Shown: positions 35,449-43,467 of the stretch, in pieces
Layout of the letters: the number at the start of each line of letters is the position of its first letter
Numbering within the stretch: the stretch's first letter is position 1
Position numbers and translations under genes: made by a program
DNA from: Bdellovibrionales bacterium GWA2_49_15
GTDB lineage: Bacteria > Bdellovibrionota > Bacteriovoracia > Bacteriovoracales > Bacteriovoracaceae
Assembly (NCBI GenBank): GCA_001769855.1
Contig: MEPP01000030.1
Location: 62,001 to 126,000 of the forward strand
Length of the DNA stretch: 64,000 bases
Direction: 5' to 3'
Notes under the pieces: generated by a model
Told to the model about the DNA's origin: nothing
The model's input: the letters and a program-made list of their open reading frames with translations, nothing else
Database searches by the model: none

Positions 35449-36129
35449 AAATTTTTGCAGAGTGGGTAGTACGCTGGTGTTGTGATTTTGATTTTCTGGT
35501 CCGATCACTGTGCATTTAGGATTTTTGTAAAGTCGTCGGTAGCGATCAAGGTTGTGATCGGTGAGAAAACCGCCACAGGAGACTCCGCCTTCCAGCACCT
35601 TTCGATAGAGCTCAGTATTGGCAGGTTGCACGCTATAAAAATTATCCAGCATGATGATGGCCTCGGGCATGGGAATCTGGAGACTCACGGCTTCCCGGAG
35701 AGTGGCAAAAAGACCGTCATAACCTCCGCTATGCGCCGCCAAAGTATATTGAGTGAATTCTCCTAAATTATACCTTTGGTAGAGCGCCTCAAGTTCCAGG
35801 ATTGAGGTTTGCTCAAGACCTAGATGTGAGGAGCCCATGATCAGCACGGGGCGTTTAAAGCTGCTCAGCTGATAGGCCTCCAGGGCGGCGTTGGCCGCTG
35901 TCATTCGGGCCGCGGTTGACTCAACCCGCCCGCTGCCTTGATAGAGTCCGCGAATAAACACCAGCAGGGGGGCCGGGCCGGTTGGGCCTGTCGGATAACA
36001 GAACTTCCCCATTTCCCGAAAAGCAACACACTCAACTTTGGAACTCTGGCCAAAAGTCATGGGGGGGATAAAAAGCCCCAGAAAAAAACTGACTTTGAGA
36101 AATGGGATAATTCGATGACAATTAAGCAT
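35440..36129 (-). CDS. Secreted alpha/beta-hydrolase-like protein
   Basis: 229 residues from ATG at 36129 with a signal peptide (to about M-T-F-G-Q). It has the alpha/beta-hydrolase pattern: P-A-P-L-L-V-F-I-R-G-L-Y near residue 55 (oxyanion-type strand), R-P-V-L-I-M-G-S-S-H near 95 and the nucleophile elbow A-A-H-S-G-G-Y-D near 130. A catalytic Asp/His pair is not certain (A-I-I-M-L-D-N and N-H-N-T-S are candidates). Esterase or lipase activity is plausible. The 3' end overlaps the radical SAM gene by nine bases. No operon partner on its strand. Confidence 0.65.
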   Translation of the reverse strand: MLNCHRIIPFLKVSFFLGLFIPPMTFGQSSKVECVAFREMGKFCYPTGPTGPAPLLVFIRGLYQGSGRVESTAARMTAANAALEAYQLSSFKRPVLIMGSSHLGLEQTSILELEALYQRYNLGEFTQYTLAAHSGGYDGLFATLREAVSLQIPMPEAIIMLDNFYSVQPANTELYRKVLEGGVSCGGFLTDHNLDRYRRLYKNPKCTVIGPENQNHNTSVLPTLQKFLK

Positions 36130-36159
36130 AGCCAAAAAGTCTAAAATAGGAGACTGATT

Positions 36160-36780
36160 TTGTCTGGCCTTTTTTTGAGTGTTTTATTACTAGGATTGCT
36201 TTCAACCGCTGTGCCGGAAGCCGGTGCCAGTACGCGTACCGAGCGCTGGGGGAAAGGTTGGAGTGATGACGACAAGGACTGCCAAGATACCCGGGCCGAA
36301 CTCTTAATTAAAAATTCCAAAGATGAAATAAAATTTAAACGTATTCCGGGACTTTACCCGATCGTGGTCGCCAATCGTGGCAATCGCACCATGCCGGGAA
36401 AAAGTTTTTGCAACGTCACCCAAGGCCGTTGGATCGATCTCTATACCGGAACAACCGTTCGCGTGGCTAATGATCTGGATGTCGACCATATCGTCCCCCT
36501 GAACCATGCCTGGGAGGTGGGGGCGTCAAACTGGTCCATGAAAAGACGACGACTCTTTTACAATGACGTGGATAATTTAATCTTAGTCAGCAAGGGTGAG
36601 AATCGCAGTAAGGGAGACAAGGACATTGTTGAGTATCTGCCGCCACGGCAAGGCTTTCGCTGTGAGTATGCCATTCGCTGGGAGTTTGTGAAAAAGAAAT
36701 GGGGTCTCAGCATTCCGCGTGCCGAGGCCCAGAAGATTGCCGAGGTGAAAGCTCATTATTGTACGGCGGTCGAACGATAA
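36160..36780 (+). CDS. Secreted HNH nuclease (GmrSD/DUF1524-like)
   Basis: 206 residues from TTG with AGGAG about eight bases upstream. It has a signal peptide (MSGLFLSVLLLGLLSTAVPEAGA). The HNH core contains D-L-D-V-D-H-I-V-P-L-N-H with His110 as the likely general base, W-S near 125, and N-D-V-D-N-L-I-L-V-S-K-G-E-N-R-S-K-G with the second Asn and Lys residues of extracellular HNH/DUF1524-type nucleases. Exported nucleases of this type degrade extracellular or prey DNA. The adjacent divergent hydrolase gene (35440-36129) leaves only 30 bp for promoters. It ends 3 bp before the converging corA. Confidence 0.83.
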   Translation: MSGLFLSVLLLGLLSTAVPEAGASTRTERWGKGWSDDDKDCQDTRAELLIKNSKDEIKFKRIPGLYPIVVANRGNRTMPGKSFCNVTQGRWIDLYTGTTVRVANDLDVDHIVPLNHAWEVGASNWSMKRRRLFYNDVDNLILVSKGENRSKGDKDIVEYLPPRQGFRCEYAIRWEFVKKKWGLSIPRAEAQKIAEVKAHYCTAVER

Positions 36781-36783
36781 TTT

Positions 36784-37875
36784 TTACACAACCCAATTTT
36801 TTCTACGCACAAAGAAAAGTAGTCCAGAAAAAATCACGGCCATGATGGTGCTGATGATGAAAAAGCCGTTGGGGTGGTCTAGAAACGGCATCGATTTAAA
36901 ATTCATGCCATAGACCGAGGTTAAAAAGGTGAGCGGCATGAAAAAAGCCGTGAAGATAGTCAGCGTGCGAATGACATCGTTGAGCTTAAAACTGTTCATT
37001 GACAGCGTAATTTCCAGAATGGATGTGGTCTGGTCGTTTAAGAGCTTGATATGATCATTGATCTGGAAGATATGGTCCCGGATGTCATTGAGGTAAGGGC
37101 GCAAGTCATCTTCGAAATAGTCACTTTGAATCATGTTTAAAATTAACTCTTTTAAGGGAGTGGTATAACGCAAGAGTTGCAGCAGTTGCTGTCTGACCGC
37201 GTGAATTTGAAAGAGTTCTTGAAAGATTTTTTTGCGCGTTTTTTTGTACAGCGTTTTCTTGCTGAGCCGGCCTTCCAGAACCGAGTCAACCTGATAGAGG
37301 TGATCATCAACTTTAGCAATCGCCAGGAAATAGTGGTCGACAATGCAGTCGAGCAAAAGGTGGAACATCTTTTCCGCGTTCGGGCGCTTGTGTTTACTGC
37401 TGGGCGCTTTGAGCCGCTCAATCAGTTTGTTAAAAATTTCGGAATGGGCCTCTTTAAAAGACAGCACCACATTATTTTTTATGAACAGGCAAACTTGGTG
37501 AAACAGCAATGTCGGTTTTTCCAAACTGAAGCCGGTCTCTTTTAAGACCACATAGCTATAGTCAGCGCCATCTTCAAATTTAGGCCGCTGATAGACATTG
37601 ACGATGTCTTCAAGAATGAGACCCTCAATAGAAAAGTTCTTTCCAATTTCTTCGATAACTTTTACTTCATGCAGACCTTGCACGTTGATCCAGTGAAAGC
37701 CTTCTTTGGAGAGAGTGAGTGGAAAGTCGCTCGCCCCGAGGATTCTGCTGATCAGCCCCTGATCCTGCATGCTGAAGAGAGTAATCTCAACCGGGTGATC
37801 ACTTTGCCTGCCGGTGTAAACCAGCGACCCTGGGGCCAGCCCGACTTTTTGCGTGGGGTGAGAAAAATCATTCAT
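36784..37875 (-). CDS. corA: CorA-family Mg2+/Co2+ transporter
   Basis: 363 residues. The C-terminus has two transmembrane helices with the diagnostic Y-G-M-N motif (F-L-T-S-V-Y-G-M-N-F) between them, and the preceding long helix (I-L-N-M-I-Q-S-D-Y-F-E-D-D-L-R-P) is CorA-like. It is a pentameric inner-membrane channel for divalent cations. It begins three bases after the Cys-rich protein gene, so it is the last member of a co-directional cluster starting with the M15-FGE fusion gene, an unexpected neighbour. Confidence 0.93.
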   Translation of the reverse strand: MNDFSHPTQKVGLAPGSLVYTGRQSDHPVEITLFSMQDQGLISRILGASDFPLTLSKEGFHWINVQGLHEVKVIEEIGKNFSIEGLILEDIVNVYQRPKFEDGADYSYVVLKETGFSLEKPTLLFHQVCLFIKNNVVLSFKEAHSEIFNKLIERLKAPSSKHKRPNAEKMFHLLLDCIVDHYFLAIAKVDDHLYQVDSVLEGRLSKKTLYKKTRKKIFQELFQIHAVRQQLLQLLRYTTPLKELILNMIQSDYFEDDLRPYLNDIRDHIFQINDHIKLLNDQTTSILEITLSMNSFKLNDVIRTLTIFTAFFMPLTFLTSVYGMNFKSMPFLDHPNGFFIISTIMAVIFSGLLFFVRRKNWVV

Positions 37876-37878
37876 AGG

Positions 37879-39186
37879 CTAGTGGCTGATCGTGGTGTTG
37901 TTGATGTTGGTCGGTGCCGTCGGTGCCGGATTAATGACCGCGATACTTTCGTCATTAATACAGTCCACGATCAGTCCTGCTCCTGTCTCCTGTGGGGACG
38001 GCAAGGTTGTCCCTGTTGGACCCATCAACTTAGAGCAGGAACATACCGAGGTGATATCCAGCGGTTCTCCGCCCGTAGTTGGACAGCTGGCCTTCACAAA
38101 GCAGGTTCGCCCTGGGCAGGCCACATCTGCGGCACCATTCATGGTCTCTGCAAAAAGACCGCTGGAAGTGGCGCTGCAGGCGGTTCCTACGGCCACCGTT
38201 CTCCCGGTTGCTTTGGCACGGAGGCCGAACTGGATGGATGCCAGGCGGTCGCCTAAGTGGATGCAGGCGGGATTTGTTCGACTCGAGGTCTGACGGCAGA
38301 AGCTCTCAACCGAAGTGGCAAAGCGGTTAAAGTCAGCAGGATTGGCCTTGATGCGCTCAATGTTTCTGCCTAAATCCCGCGCGGTGGCCGCCAGGCAGCT
38401 TTGAACAACGGTGCTCGTGGTGGCCTGAACACACACGCCCTTTTCAGGGTTAGTTGTTGCTCTCACGCGCACGGAAGCCGGGGCCCCAGGATAGGGTGCC
38501 GCAGGCGAACCTATTCCCGTGGTGGCGGTATGTTGGGTGCCTGGTCCGAAGAGAACAGGGTTACAGCGGAAGGTGCCATCAGGCCCACATCGCGTGTACT
38601 GGAAACTGGCATTAGCGCCTGTCTGGGCATCCATGACGGATTGATCCCAGGGAGGGCGGCATTGGTTGGCGCTATTTTTGGGTGTCGGCCAACCGGCATA
38701 GAAGCAATTAAAGTTTGCGGCCGCGGCAGCTTCCTCCTCCGTGGCCATAGCTGAGTCGATCAAACACTGAAATATTTGGGTGAAACGATTTTTTTCATCT
38801 TTTTGATTTTTATCCATGGTCCCATCGACCTTCAGCTGATTGTCTATGTTGATCAAGAAAATGGCGTAGGCTCGATGAATTTGCCTGAGCGCTGAGATGG
38901 GCATCTTATTTATCTTGTCCAGCTTGTAAGGCAGATTAGAAAACTTGAACATCTTAGGATCAACCTTTCGATGAACCGAAATCTCTTGTCCCTGTTTTAA
39001 CTTGGAGGCATCGGGAATTTCCGATCGCTTGACCTGATGGGTAGCTCCCTGGCCATCGACGATGACAACTTCATTGGCATCGAAGCTCTTGACCACTCCC
39101 TGAAGGATACTAGTCTCAAGCATCAGCGCCTGGGAATTGGAGGCAAAAGTGACAGAGAAGAGAAGGGTCAGCAAATATTTTTTCAT
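37879..39186 (-). CDS. Secreted Cys-rich protein of unknown function
   Basis: 435 residues from the ATG at 39186 (GAGG nine bases upstream); signal peptide to about residue 20 (S-N-S-Q-A). Sixteen Cys in the mature chain, many in pairs (C-G-P-D-G, F-R-C-N-P-V-L-F-G, A-C-P-G-R-T-C, V-C-S-C-S), so it is probably heavily disulfide-bonded. The F-R-C-N-P-V-L-F-G segment near residue 190 resembles one I associate with orphan secreted proteins in Bdellovibrio-type genomes. The first 100 residues include an SH3-like region (V-V-K-S-F-D-A-N-E-V-V-I-V-D). It follows the EGF-repeat gene after 15 bp and precedes corA by 3 bp. Confidence 0.7.
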   Translation of the reverse strand: MKKYLLTLLFSVTFASNSQALMLETSILQGVVKSFDANEVVIVDGQGATHQVKRSEIPDASKLKQGQEISVHRKVDPKMFKFSNLPYKLDKINKMPISALRQIHRAYAIFLINIDNQLKVDGTMDKNQKDEKNRFTQIFQCLIDSAMATEEEAAAAANFNCFYAGWPTPKNSANQCRPPWDQSVMDAQTGANASFQYTRCGPDGTFRCNPVLFGPGTQHTATTGIGSPAAPYPGAPASVRVRATTNPEKGVCVQATTSTVVQSCLAATARDLGRNIERIKANPADFNRFATSVESFCRQTSSRTNPACIHLGDRLASIQFGLRAKATGRTVAVGTACSATSSGLFAETMNGAADVACPGRTCFVKASCPTTGGEPLDITSVCSCSKLMGPTGTTLPSPQETGAGLIVDCINDESIAVINPAPTAPTNINNTTISH

Positions 39187-39201
39187 ATTCAACCTCATTT
39201 C

Positions 39202-40329
39202 TTAATTTGTCGGACAAGTTGTCGTGGTCGGGTCACATCCCGCTGAATCGCCAACGGCCGTATCGTAGTCGTCTTGAGCACAGGCATCACTGTCTTCCAG
39301 CGTGCACACCCCGGACACCAACCTGTAATACGGATAACATTGGCATACTCCAGCGGTCATTGTGCCGTTGGTGCAGGTGGTGGCCGGGGCCATACACGAC
39401 CCCAAGGTGTCGACAAAACCCGCATCGCAGGTACAAACTCCTCCCGTTCCCATGCGGCCATGGGGAGCGCAAGAATCGACAGTTGGGGCGGCAGGTAAAC
39501 AAATCCCCATGCTCATACGGTAACCGGAGTCACACTCGCATGTGTCACTCGGTGCGACCCAAGAGCTGTGCTCCGGGCAGGTGGTCGCGGTAAATCTGGC
39601 AACGCAGGTACCGCCTTCAAGCCTAAATCCATCGTCACAGCTGCAACTGTTGCTTGCGACATTCCAGGTTCCATGGTTGGCACAGACCGGAGTTCCGCTC
39701 CCTCCACTTCCACTTCCTGCGGCCCGCACAGCTTTGCAAATTTGCAGGTTGTTGGTGACAGGGGAGCAGGTGTTTTTACATTGAACACTATAGGGCGCTC
39801 TGCAAAGGCGAGTCACATAATCCCGATACTCTCGGTCCCGTCGATCTTTGTCGGCCTTACAGATCGCGGCGGTTGGTCGAATGTCGTTTGGGCGTCCGTA
39901 GTGGTAACAGTTGCAGCCATAGGTAAGATTATCGTTTTGAGGTTGACCAATTTTACATCTTGGCCGCGCCCCCGGATTAGTGGGGGCTCCTGCGGTGGCG
40001 ACATAACATTGTTCTGACGACTTTATGTCTACCGGACAAGTTGTTTGATTTTTTGGAATAAAGCATTTGATCACAAGAGCATTGTTTGGTCCCTCAGTTG
40101 GCGGAGTTTTGAGCTCTGCTGGACCGACGCAAACCTCATAATCCTGTGACCCGCATCTTTTACGATCTTCACCGGTTCCAAAAACCTGAGAAGTTTTTAA
40201 AATGATGGGATTTCCCTTCCAGCGGTAGTCGTTTACATTCACCGGCGCCGTCGGGGCCGCTACCTGTGCAAAGGAGGCATGAGGAAGAAAAACGGCGATA
40301 ACAAAAAACAAAAGCAACATCCGCTTCAT
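39202..40329 (-). CDS. Secreted protein with EGF-like repeats
   Basis: 375 residues with a signal peptide (MKRMLLLFFVIAVFLPHASFA). It has 32 Cys. Four EGF-like modules occur at about residues 216-242, 251-277, 287-312 and 319-342, each in the form C-x4-10-C-x-C-D/Y-x-G-y-x-l-x-x-G-x-C (examples: N-S-C-S-C-D-D-G-F and D-T-C-E-C-D-S-G-Y). The first 210 residues are an unrelated Cys-rich domain, and a Gly/Ser linker precedes the repeats. EGF repeats are rare in bacteria and usually mediate binding. It is part of the cluster with the M15-FGE fusion upstream (122 bp away) and a second Cys-rich protein downstream (15 bp). Confidence 0.82.
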   Translation of the reverse strand: MKRMLLLFFVIAVFLPHASFAQVAAPTAPVNVNDYRWKGNPIILKTSQVFGTGEDRKRCGSQDYEVCVGPAELKTPPTEGPNNALVIKCFIPKNQTTCPVDIKSSEQCYVATAGAPTNPGARPRCKIGQPQNDNLTYGCNCYHYGRPNDIRPTAAICKADKDRRDREYRDYVTRLCRAPYSVQCKNTCSPVTNNLQICKAVRAAGSGSGGSGTPVCANHGTWNVASNSCSCDDGFRLEGGTCVARFTATTCPEHSSWVAPSDTCECDSGYRMSMGICLPAAPTVDSCAPHGRMGTGGVCTCDAGFVDTLGSCMAPATTCTNGTMTAGVCQCYPYYRLVSGVCTLEDSDACAQDDYDTAVGDSAGCDPTTTTCPTN

Positions 40330-40451
40330 AAGTAAACCCCAACGAAGAAGTGCAAAACACTCGAGATGCTATCGGCAACACGAGATGAGACAATCAACTT
40401 CAATGATAACGTTGAGTTACTAGCGGAAGAAGGGAGGGCAAAAGCTACCTT

Positions 40452-41729
40452 TTAAAGAGCTAACCCCTTGCAACAACGAAAGCCCGTTTCGTAGGAGCGA
40501 AAACTGCTGGCATGGTTGGGGTTATTAAAGCGACAGGATGGCCGATCATTTTTATAGCATTTCGACCAAAAGCAACCTTTGATGGTGTGGCCGTTGATTT
40601 TGCCGTCGACCGAGCTGGGAATCTTGCGGGTATTTTTCACCCACTCGGCAGCGTTCCCGGTCAAATCAAAGACCCCTTCGTCGCTGGCGCAACCAGTGCG
40701 CTTGCCACTGGATTCTGACTGATTCAGATAGTTGACGTGATTTCGCGCCGCCGGATTTGCGTCCGGATTGACGGGATTATAGCGCGCCACCAGGGGCCAG
40801 GTGGGTGAGCGCCAAACCTTGTCATCGTTGCAGACGCCTTCCTTGTATTCCGGGCCATAAGGGAAGGGAGTATTTTGCGTGCCCTGACAGGCGCGTTCCC
40901 AGGCGACGTCACTACACAGCTCTTTGCCTTGAGTCTGGCAATAGGCCTCACCATCCAGGGCGGTACGGGCCACAAACGGGCGCTCTCCCGGGCGATTAGG
41001 GGCCTCAAATTTATCAATGCAAAAGCTTCGGTCATCCTGATTAATCTGAATCATCTCGGGGGGACAGCTTGTTTCCAAGCTTTCTCGTGGCTGACCGAGA
41101 TATTCGAAATGCATCGTATCCTGTAAATCAGGGTCACGCCCCAGCCAGTAAAAACCAAAACGTTCAAAGGCCTTGATATAGCACGCGGGAATCTTGGTCC
41201 GCTCCCAGGCGGTTTGATTGGGGATCTGGCAAATCGGATCATCACTCCAAGGGGGGACGCAGCCGCAGCATGGATTGATGGCCGGATCAAGGTCAATGGC
41301 GGTGCCGAAGACATGATTTGACAGCTCGCCGCCGCGGTAGGAATTCACGGTGCGGAAGGTGCTTAAATGTTCGGCGAAATAGGGTGTGAGGAGACACTCC
41401 GTTTGAATGGCCTGCTCCACGCAGGTCAGAGCACCCACAATTTTTTTATTAACCTTGGCCGGCAAACCCAGGAAGGTCACATCTTGAATATTGTTTCCAA
41501 CCGGAGTGGGATTGACCTCATGATAGGGGCCGGCAGGAAAGTGGCCATAGTGGGAGATGCGATACTGGATGGAGGTTTTGAGGGCCGCCGCAGGGTTGGG
41601 ACTGCGCTTGACCACCTCTCGCTTTAAAAAATCTTGCGCCTTTTCTTCCACACAATCGAGATTTTGAGCAATGGCGGAGTTCAGGGCCAGGAAGGCCAAC
41701 AGGCCGGAGATTGTCTGGATGAAGACCAT
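40452..41729 (-). CDS. Secreted M15 peptidase fused to formylglycine-generating-enzyme-like domain
   Basis: 425 residues with a signal peptide (MVFIQTISGLLAFLALNSAIA). Residues about 110-215 form an M15/VanY-type D,D-carboxypeptidase or L,D-endopeptidase site: S-N-H-V-F-G-T-A-I-D with zinc ligands His139 and Asp146, and Q-D-T-M-H-F-E with His207 and Glu209. Residues about 220-425 form an FGE/SUMF1-like (C-type lectin-fold) domain: F-C-I-D-K-F-E near 237, G-N-A-A-E-W-V near 350, and G-F-R-C-C near the end. GGAG precedes the ATG. The combination of a peptidoglycan peptidase with an FGE-like module is rare; the second domain may bind sugar or peptide instead of making formylglycine. First gene of a co-directional cluster. 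Confidence 0.8.
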   Translation of the reverse strand: MVFIQTISGLLAFLALNSAIAQNLDCVEEKAQDFLKREVVKRSPNPAAALKTSIQYRISHYGHFPAGPYHEVNPTPVGNNIQDVTFLGLPAKVNKKIVGALTCVEQAIQTECLLTPYFAEHLSTFRTVNSYRGGELSNHVFGTAIDLDPAINPCCGCVPPWSDDPICQIPNQTAWERTKIPACYIKAFERFGFYWLGRDPDLQDTMHFEYLGQPRESLETSCPPEMIQINQDDRSFCIDKFEAPNRPGERPFVARTALDGEAYCQTQGKELCSDVAWERACQGTQNTPFPYGPEYKEGVCNDDKVWRSPTWPLVARYNPVNPDANPAARNHVNYLNQSESSGKRTGCASDEGVFDLTGNAAEWVKNTRKIPSSVDGKINGHTIKGCFWSKCYKNDRPSCRFNNPNHASSFRSYETGFRCCKGLAL

Positions 41730-41790
41730 TGACGGACTCCTTCAAAATGCGTTTGACTTAGGCGCGTTTCATACTGTCTCGGGGGCATTC

Positions 41791-42600
41791 GTGCAAGTGA
41801 TAAAAGTTTGCTTTTTCGTTCTTTCCTCTTTCCTATTTGTCGCCCAGGCCCGGTCTGGATTGCGAGATCAGTTTTTACAGCTAGATGGCGAGGCACGGGA
41901 GCATTTTATTTACCAGGCAGTTAGTGAGGGCCAAGCTTTTCCTTCCTGGAACGAATTTGTGCCTGTCACGGTCAGCGCAAAGGCCCATACCCTGACCTTT
42001 TACGTCTCGCCCGATTATCTGCAGCTAGGGGACGAGCAGGAATTTTTTTGGGCCCCACTTCAGTATTTTTCCGTCAAAAAACTGATGGCGTCTCTGGGAG
42101 TTCTTATCCCAACGGCCAAGATGGTGAATCTCATCTATCGCCAGGCCGAGCTTAAGATTTGGTCCAAAACCATGTCGGACGGACCGGAGATGAGCACCTC
42201 GCCGATTTTTTTAGAGCATACCGATCTATTGCTGGCGCAGCTAAAAGAGCGAGGCCTTCCTTATCCTTGCCATTGTTTGAGTGCCGGTCATAAGAAAGAT
42301 TACGTTCTGACAAAGCGTTTGCTTGAGCGTCCGAATCGCGAAGCCATCTATGGCTGGTTCAGAAAAGATGGCAGTGTCATTCAGCCGCTGAGCTTGGTCC
42401 ATAACGATCGATGGGTGGATTACTCCCAAGGTTTTCGTGCCGTATCCCGTAAAGTTTTGTTGGATGGGGTCGAGAGGCCGTTGGAGGAGATCTTGCGTCA
42501 CCCGACTCTCTCACTGCTCGTCAGTGATGAGGGCCCCATAGATGTGCGCAAAATTTTTAGTAATTGGCCTTCATTTTCACCTGGTTTAGAACTTCATTGA
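41791..42600 (+). CDS. Secreted protein of unknown function (conserved domain family)
   Basis: 269 residues from a GTG at 41791 (GTG at 41797 also possible), chosen because it gives a signal peptide (MQVIKVCFFVLSSFLFVAQA); earlier starts would run into the M15-FGE gene on the other strand. The core contains S-A-G-H-K-K-D-Y-V-L-T-K-R-L near residue 165, I-Y-G-W-F-R-K-D-G near 185, I-Q-P-L-S-L-V-H-N near 195 and W-V-D-Y-S-Q-G-F-R near 205. I recognise this as a recurrent conserved domain of unknown function in secreted bacterial proteins. The 3' end overlaps the next, opposite-strand gene by 44 bp. Confidence 0.65.
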   Translation: MQVIKVCFFVLSSFLFVAQARSGLRDQFLQLDGEAREHFIYQAVSEGQAFPSWNEFVPVTVSAKAHTLTFYVSPDYLQLGDEQEFFWAPLQYFSVKKLMASLGVLIPTAKMVNLIYRQAELKIWSKTMSDGPEMSTSPIFLEHTDLLLAQLKERGLPYPCHCLSAGHKKDYVLTKRLLERPNREAIYGWFRKDGSVIQPLSLVHNDRWVDYSQGFRAVSRKVLLDGVERPLEEILRHPTLSLLVSDEGPIDVRKIFSNWPSFSPGLELH

Positions 42601-43315
42601 AGTGAACCAGCATCTTATCCTGATCAATCATGTCTTTTCCCAACATGAAATCTTTGTAGGACAGCGAGTAGGGGAACACCAGCTCGTTCTTTTCCAATTC
42701 GACTGAACCTTTGGTGTATCCCAATTTTTTAATGGTGAACTCGTATTTAAGCTCCAGCTTGCTCGCCTGCGTTTTGATAAAAAGGAGAAGTCCTTCGGTG
42801 CTGGAAAATTCCTTGGACGAAGGGGCGGTCATCTTGATCTGGACCATGTCCTTAAATTGCCGTAATTCTTTGGCCTTAAAGCGGAAAAAGTTTTCAAAAA
42901 TTTTGAGATATTCTTGAATGATGAAGCCAGGCCCGACGGTGATAAGCAGATGTCCGCCTTTTGTTTTTTCTGACAAATTCCCAAACACCAAGAAGAGTGA
43001 TCCCGCCTTATCTGTGATGGGAGCCGTTTCCTCCAGGGGAATAGACCATGCCAGTTCGCTGGTTTGACCAGGGGCGAGTTCCTGGCCGGCTTCAAATGTC
43101 TGAGTGTGATAGGCGTTGAAGGCCTTGGGATCGCTGGCCTTGACCTTTTTATAGCTCGCGTGGGCCAAGGTAATCCCGACTTGCCCCAGGCCGACACTCC
43201 CCGTCCCCTGATTGTGGACATTGAGCTTGCCCCGCAGAGTTTGACCGGGAGTCCATGATTCGCCCTCGATTTCCACGTGAAACTGTAAATTGCCTTGAAA
43301 AACAGTACCCTTCAT
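42557..43315 (-). CDS. Arrestin/Spo0M-like cytoplasmic protein
   Basis: 252 residues, no signal peptide, from the ATG at 43315 (a GTG one codon earlier is possible). The sequence has the two beta-sandwich pattern of the arrestin-like Spo0M family: V-E-I-E-G-E-S-W-T-P-G-Q-T-L-R-G-K-L-N-V near residue 20, Q-E-L-A-P-G-Q near 80, L-F-L-V-F-G-N-L-S near 110, then a second sandwich. In Bacillus Spo0M has a role in sporulation control, here likely scaffolding. Function unknown. The 3' 44 bp overlap the gene at 41791-42600. Confidence 0.6.
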   Translation of the reverse strand: MKGTVFQGNLQFHVEIEGESWTPGQTLRGKLNVHNQGTGSVGLGQVGITLAHASYKKVKASDPKAFNAYHTQTFEAGQELAPGQTSELAWSIPLEETAPITDKAGSLFLVFGNLSEKTKGGHLLITVGPGFIIQEYLKIFENFFRFKAKELRQFKDMVQIKMTAPSSKEFSSTEGLLLFIKTQASKLELKYEFTIKKLGYTKGSVELEKNELVFPYSLSYKDFMLGKDMIDQDKMLVHFNEVLNQVKMKANY

Positions 43316-43467
43316 CACTTTGCCTTTTGCTCAGAAATTCAAAACCCGGATTGTTACCAAAAAAGGCATGATACTGTCACCTCATAAAATTGCGTAAATA
43401 ATACAAACTTCTAGCATTTTTGGGCCCTTCGTTTTATGCAGGCACTTTAAATTAAGATGGGTTTTTT

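Noticed and set aside
40330-40451. CTATCGGC upstream of the EGF-repeat gene as a sigma-28-type site
   Set aside because: The -10 differs from GCCGATAA in the last base and there is no matching -35; no promoter is called.
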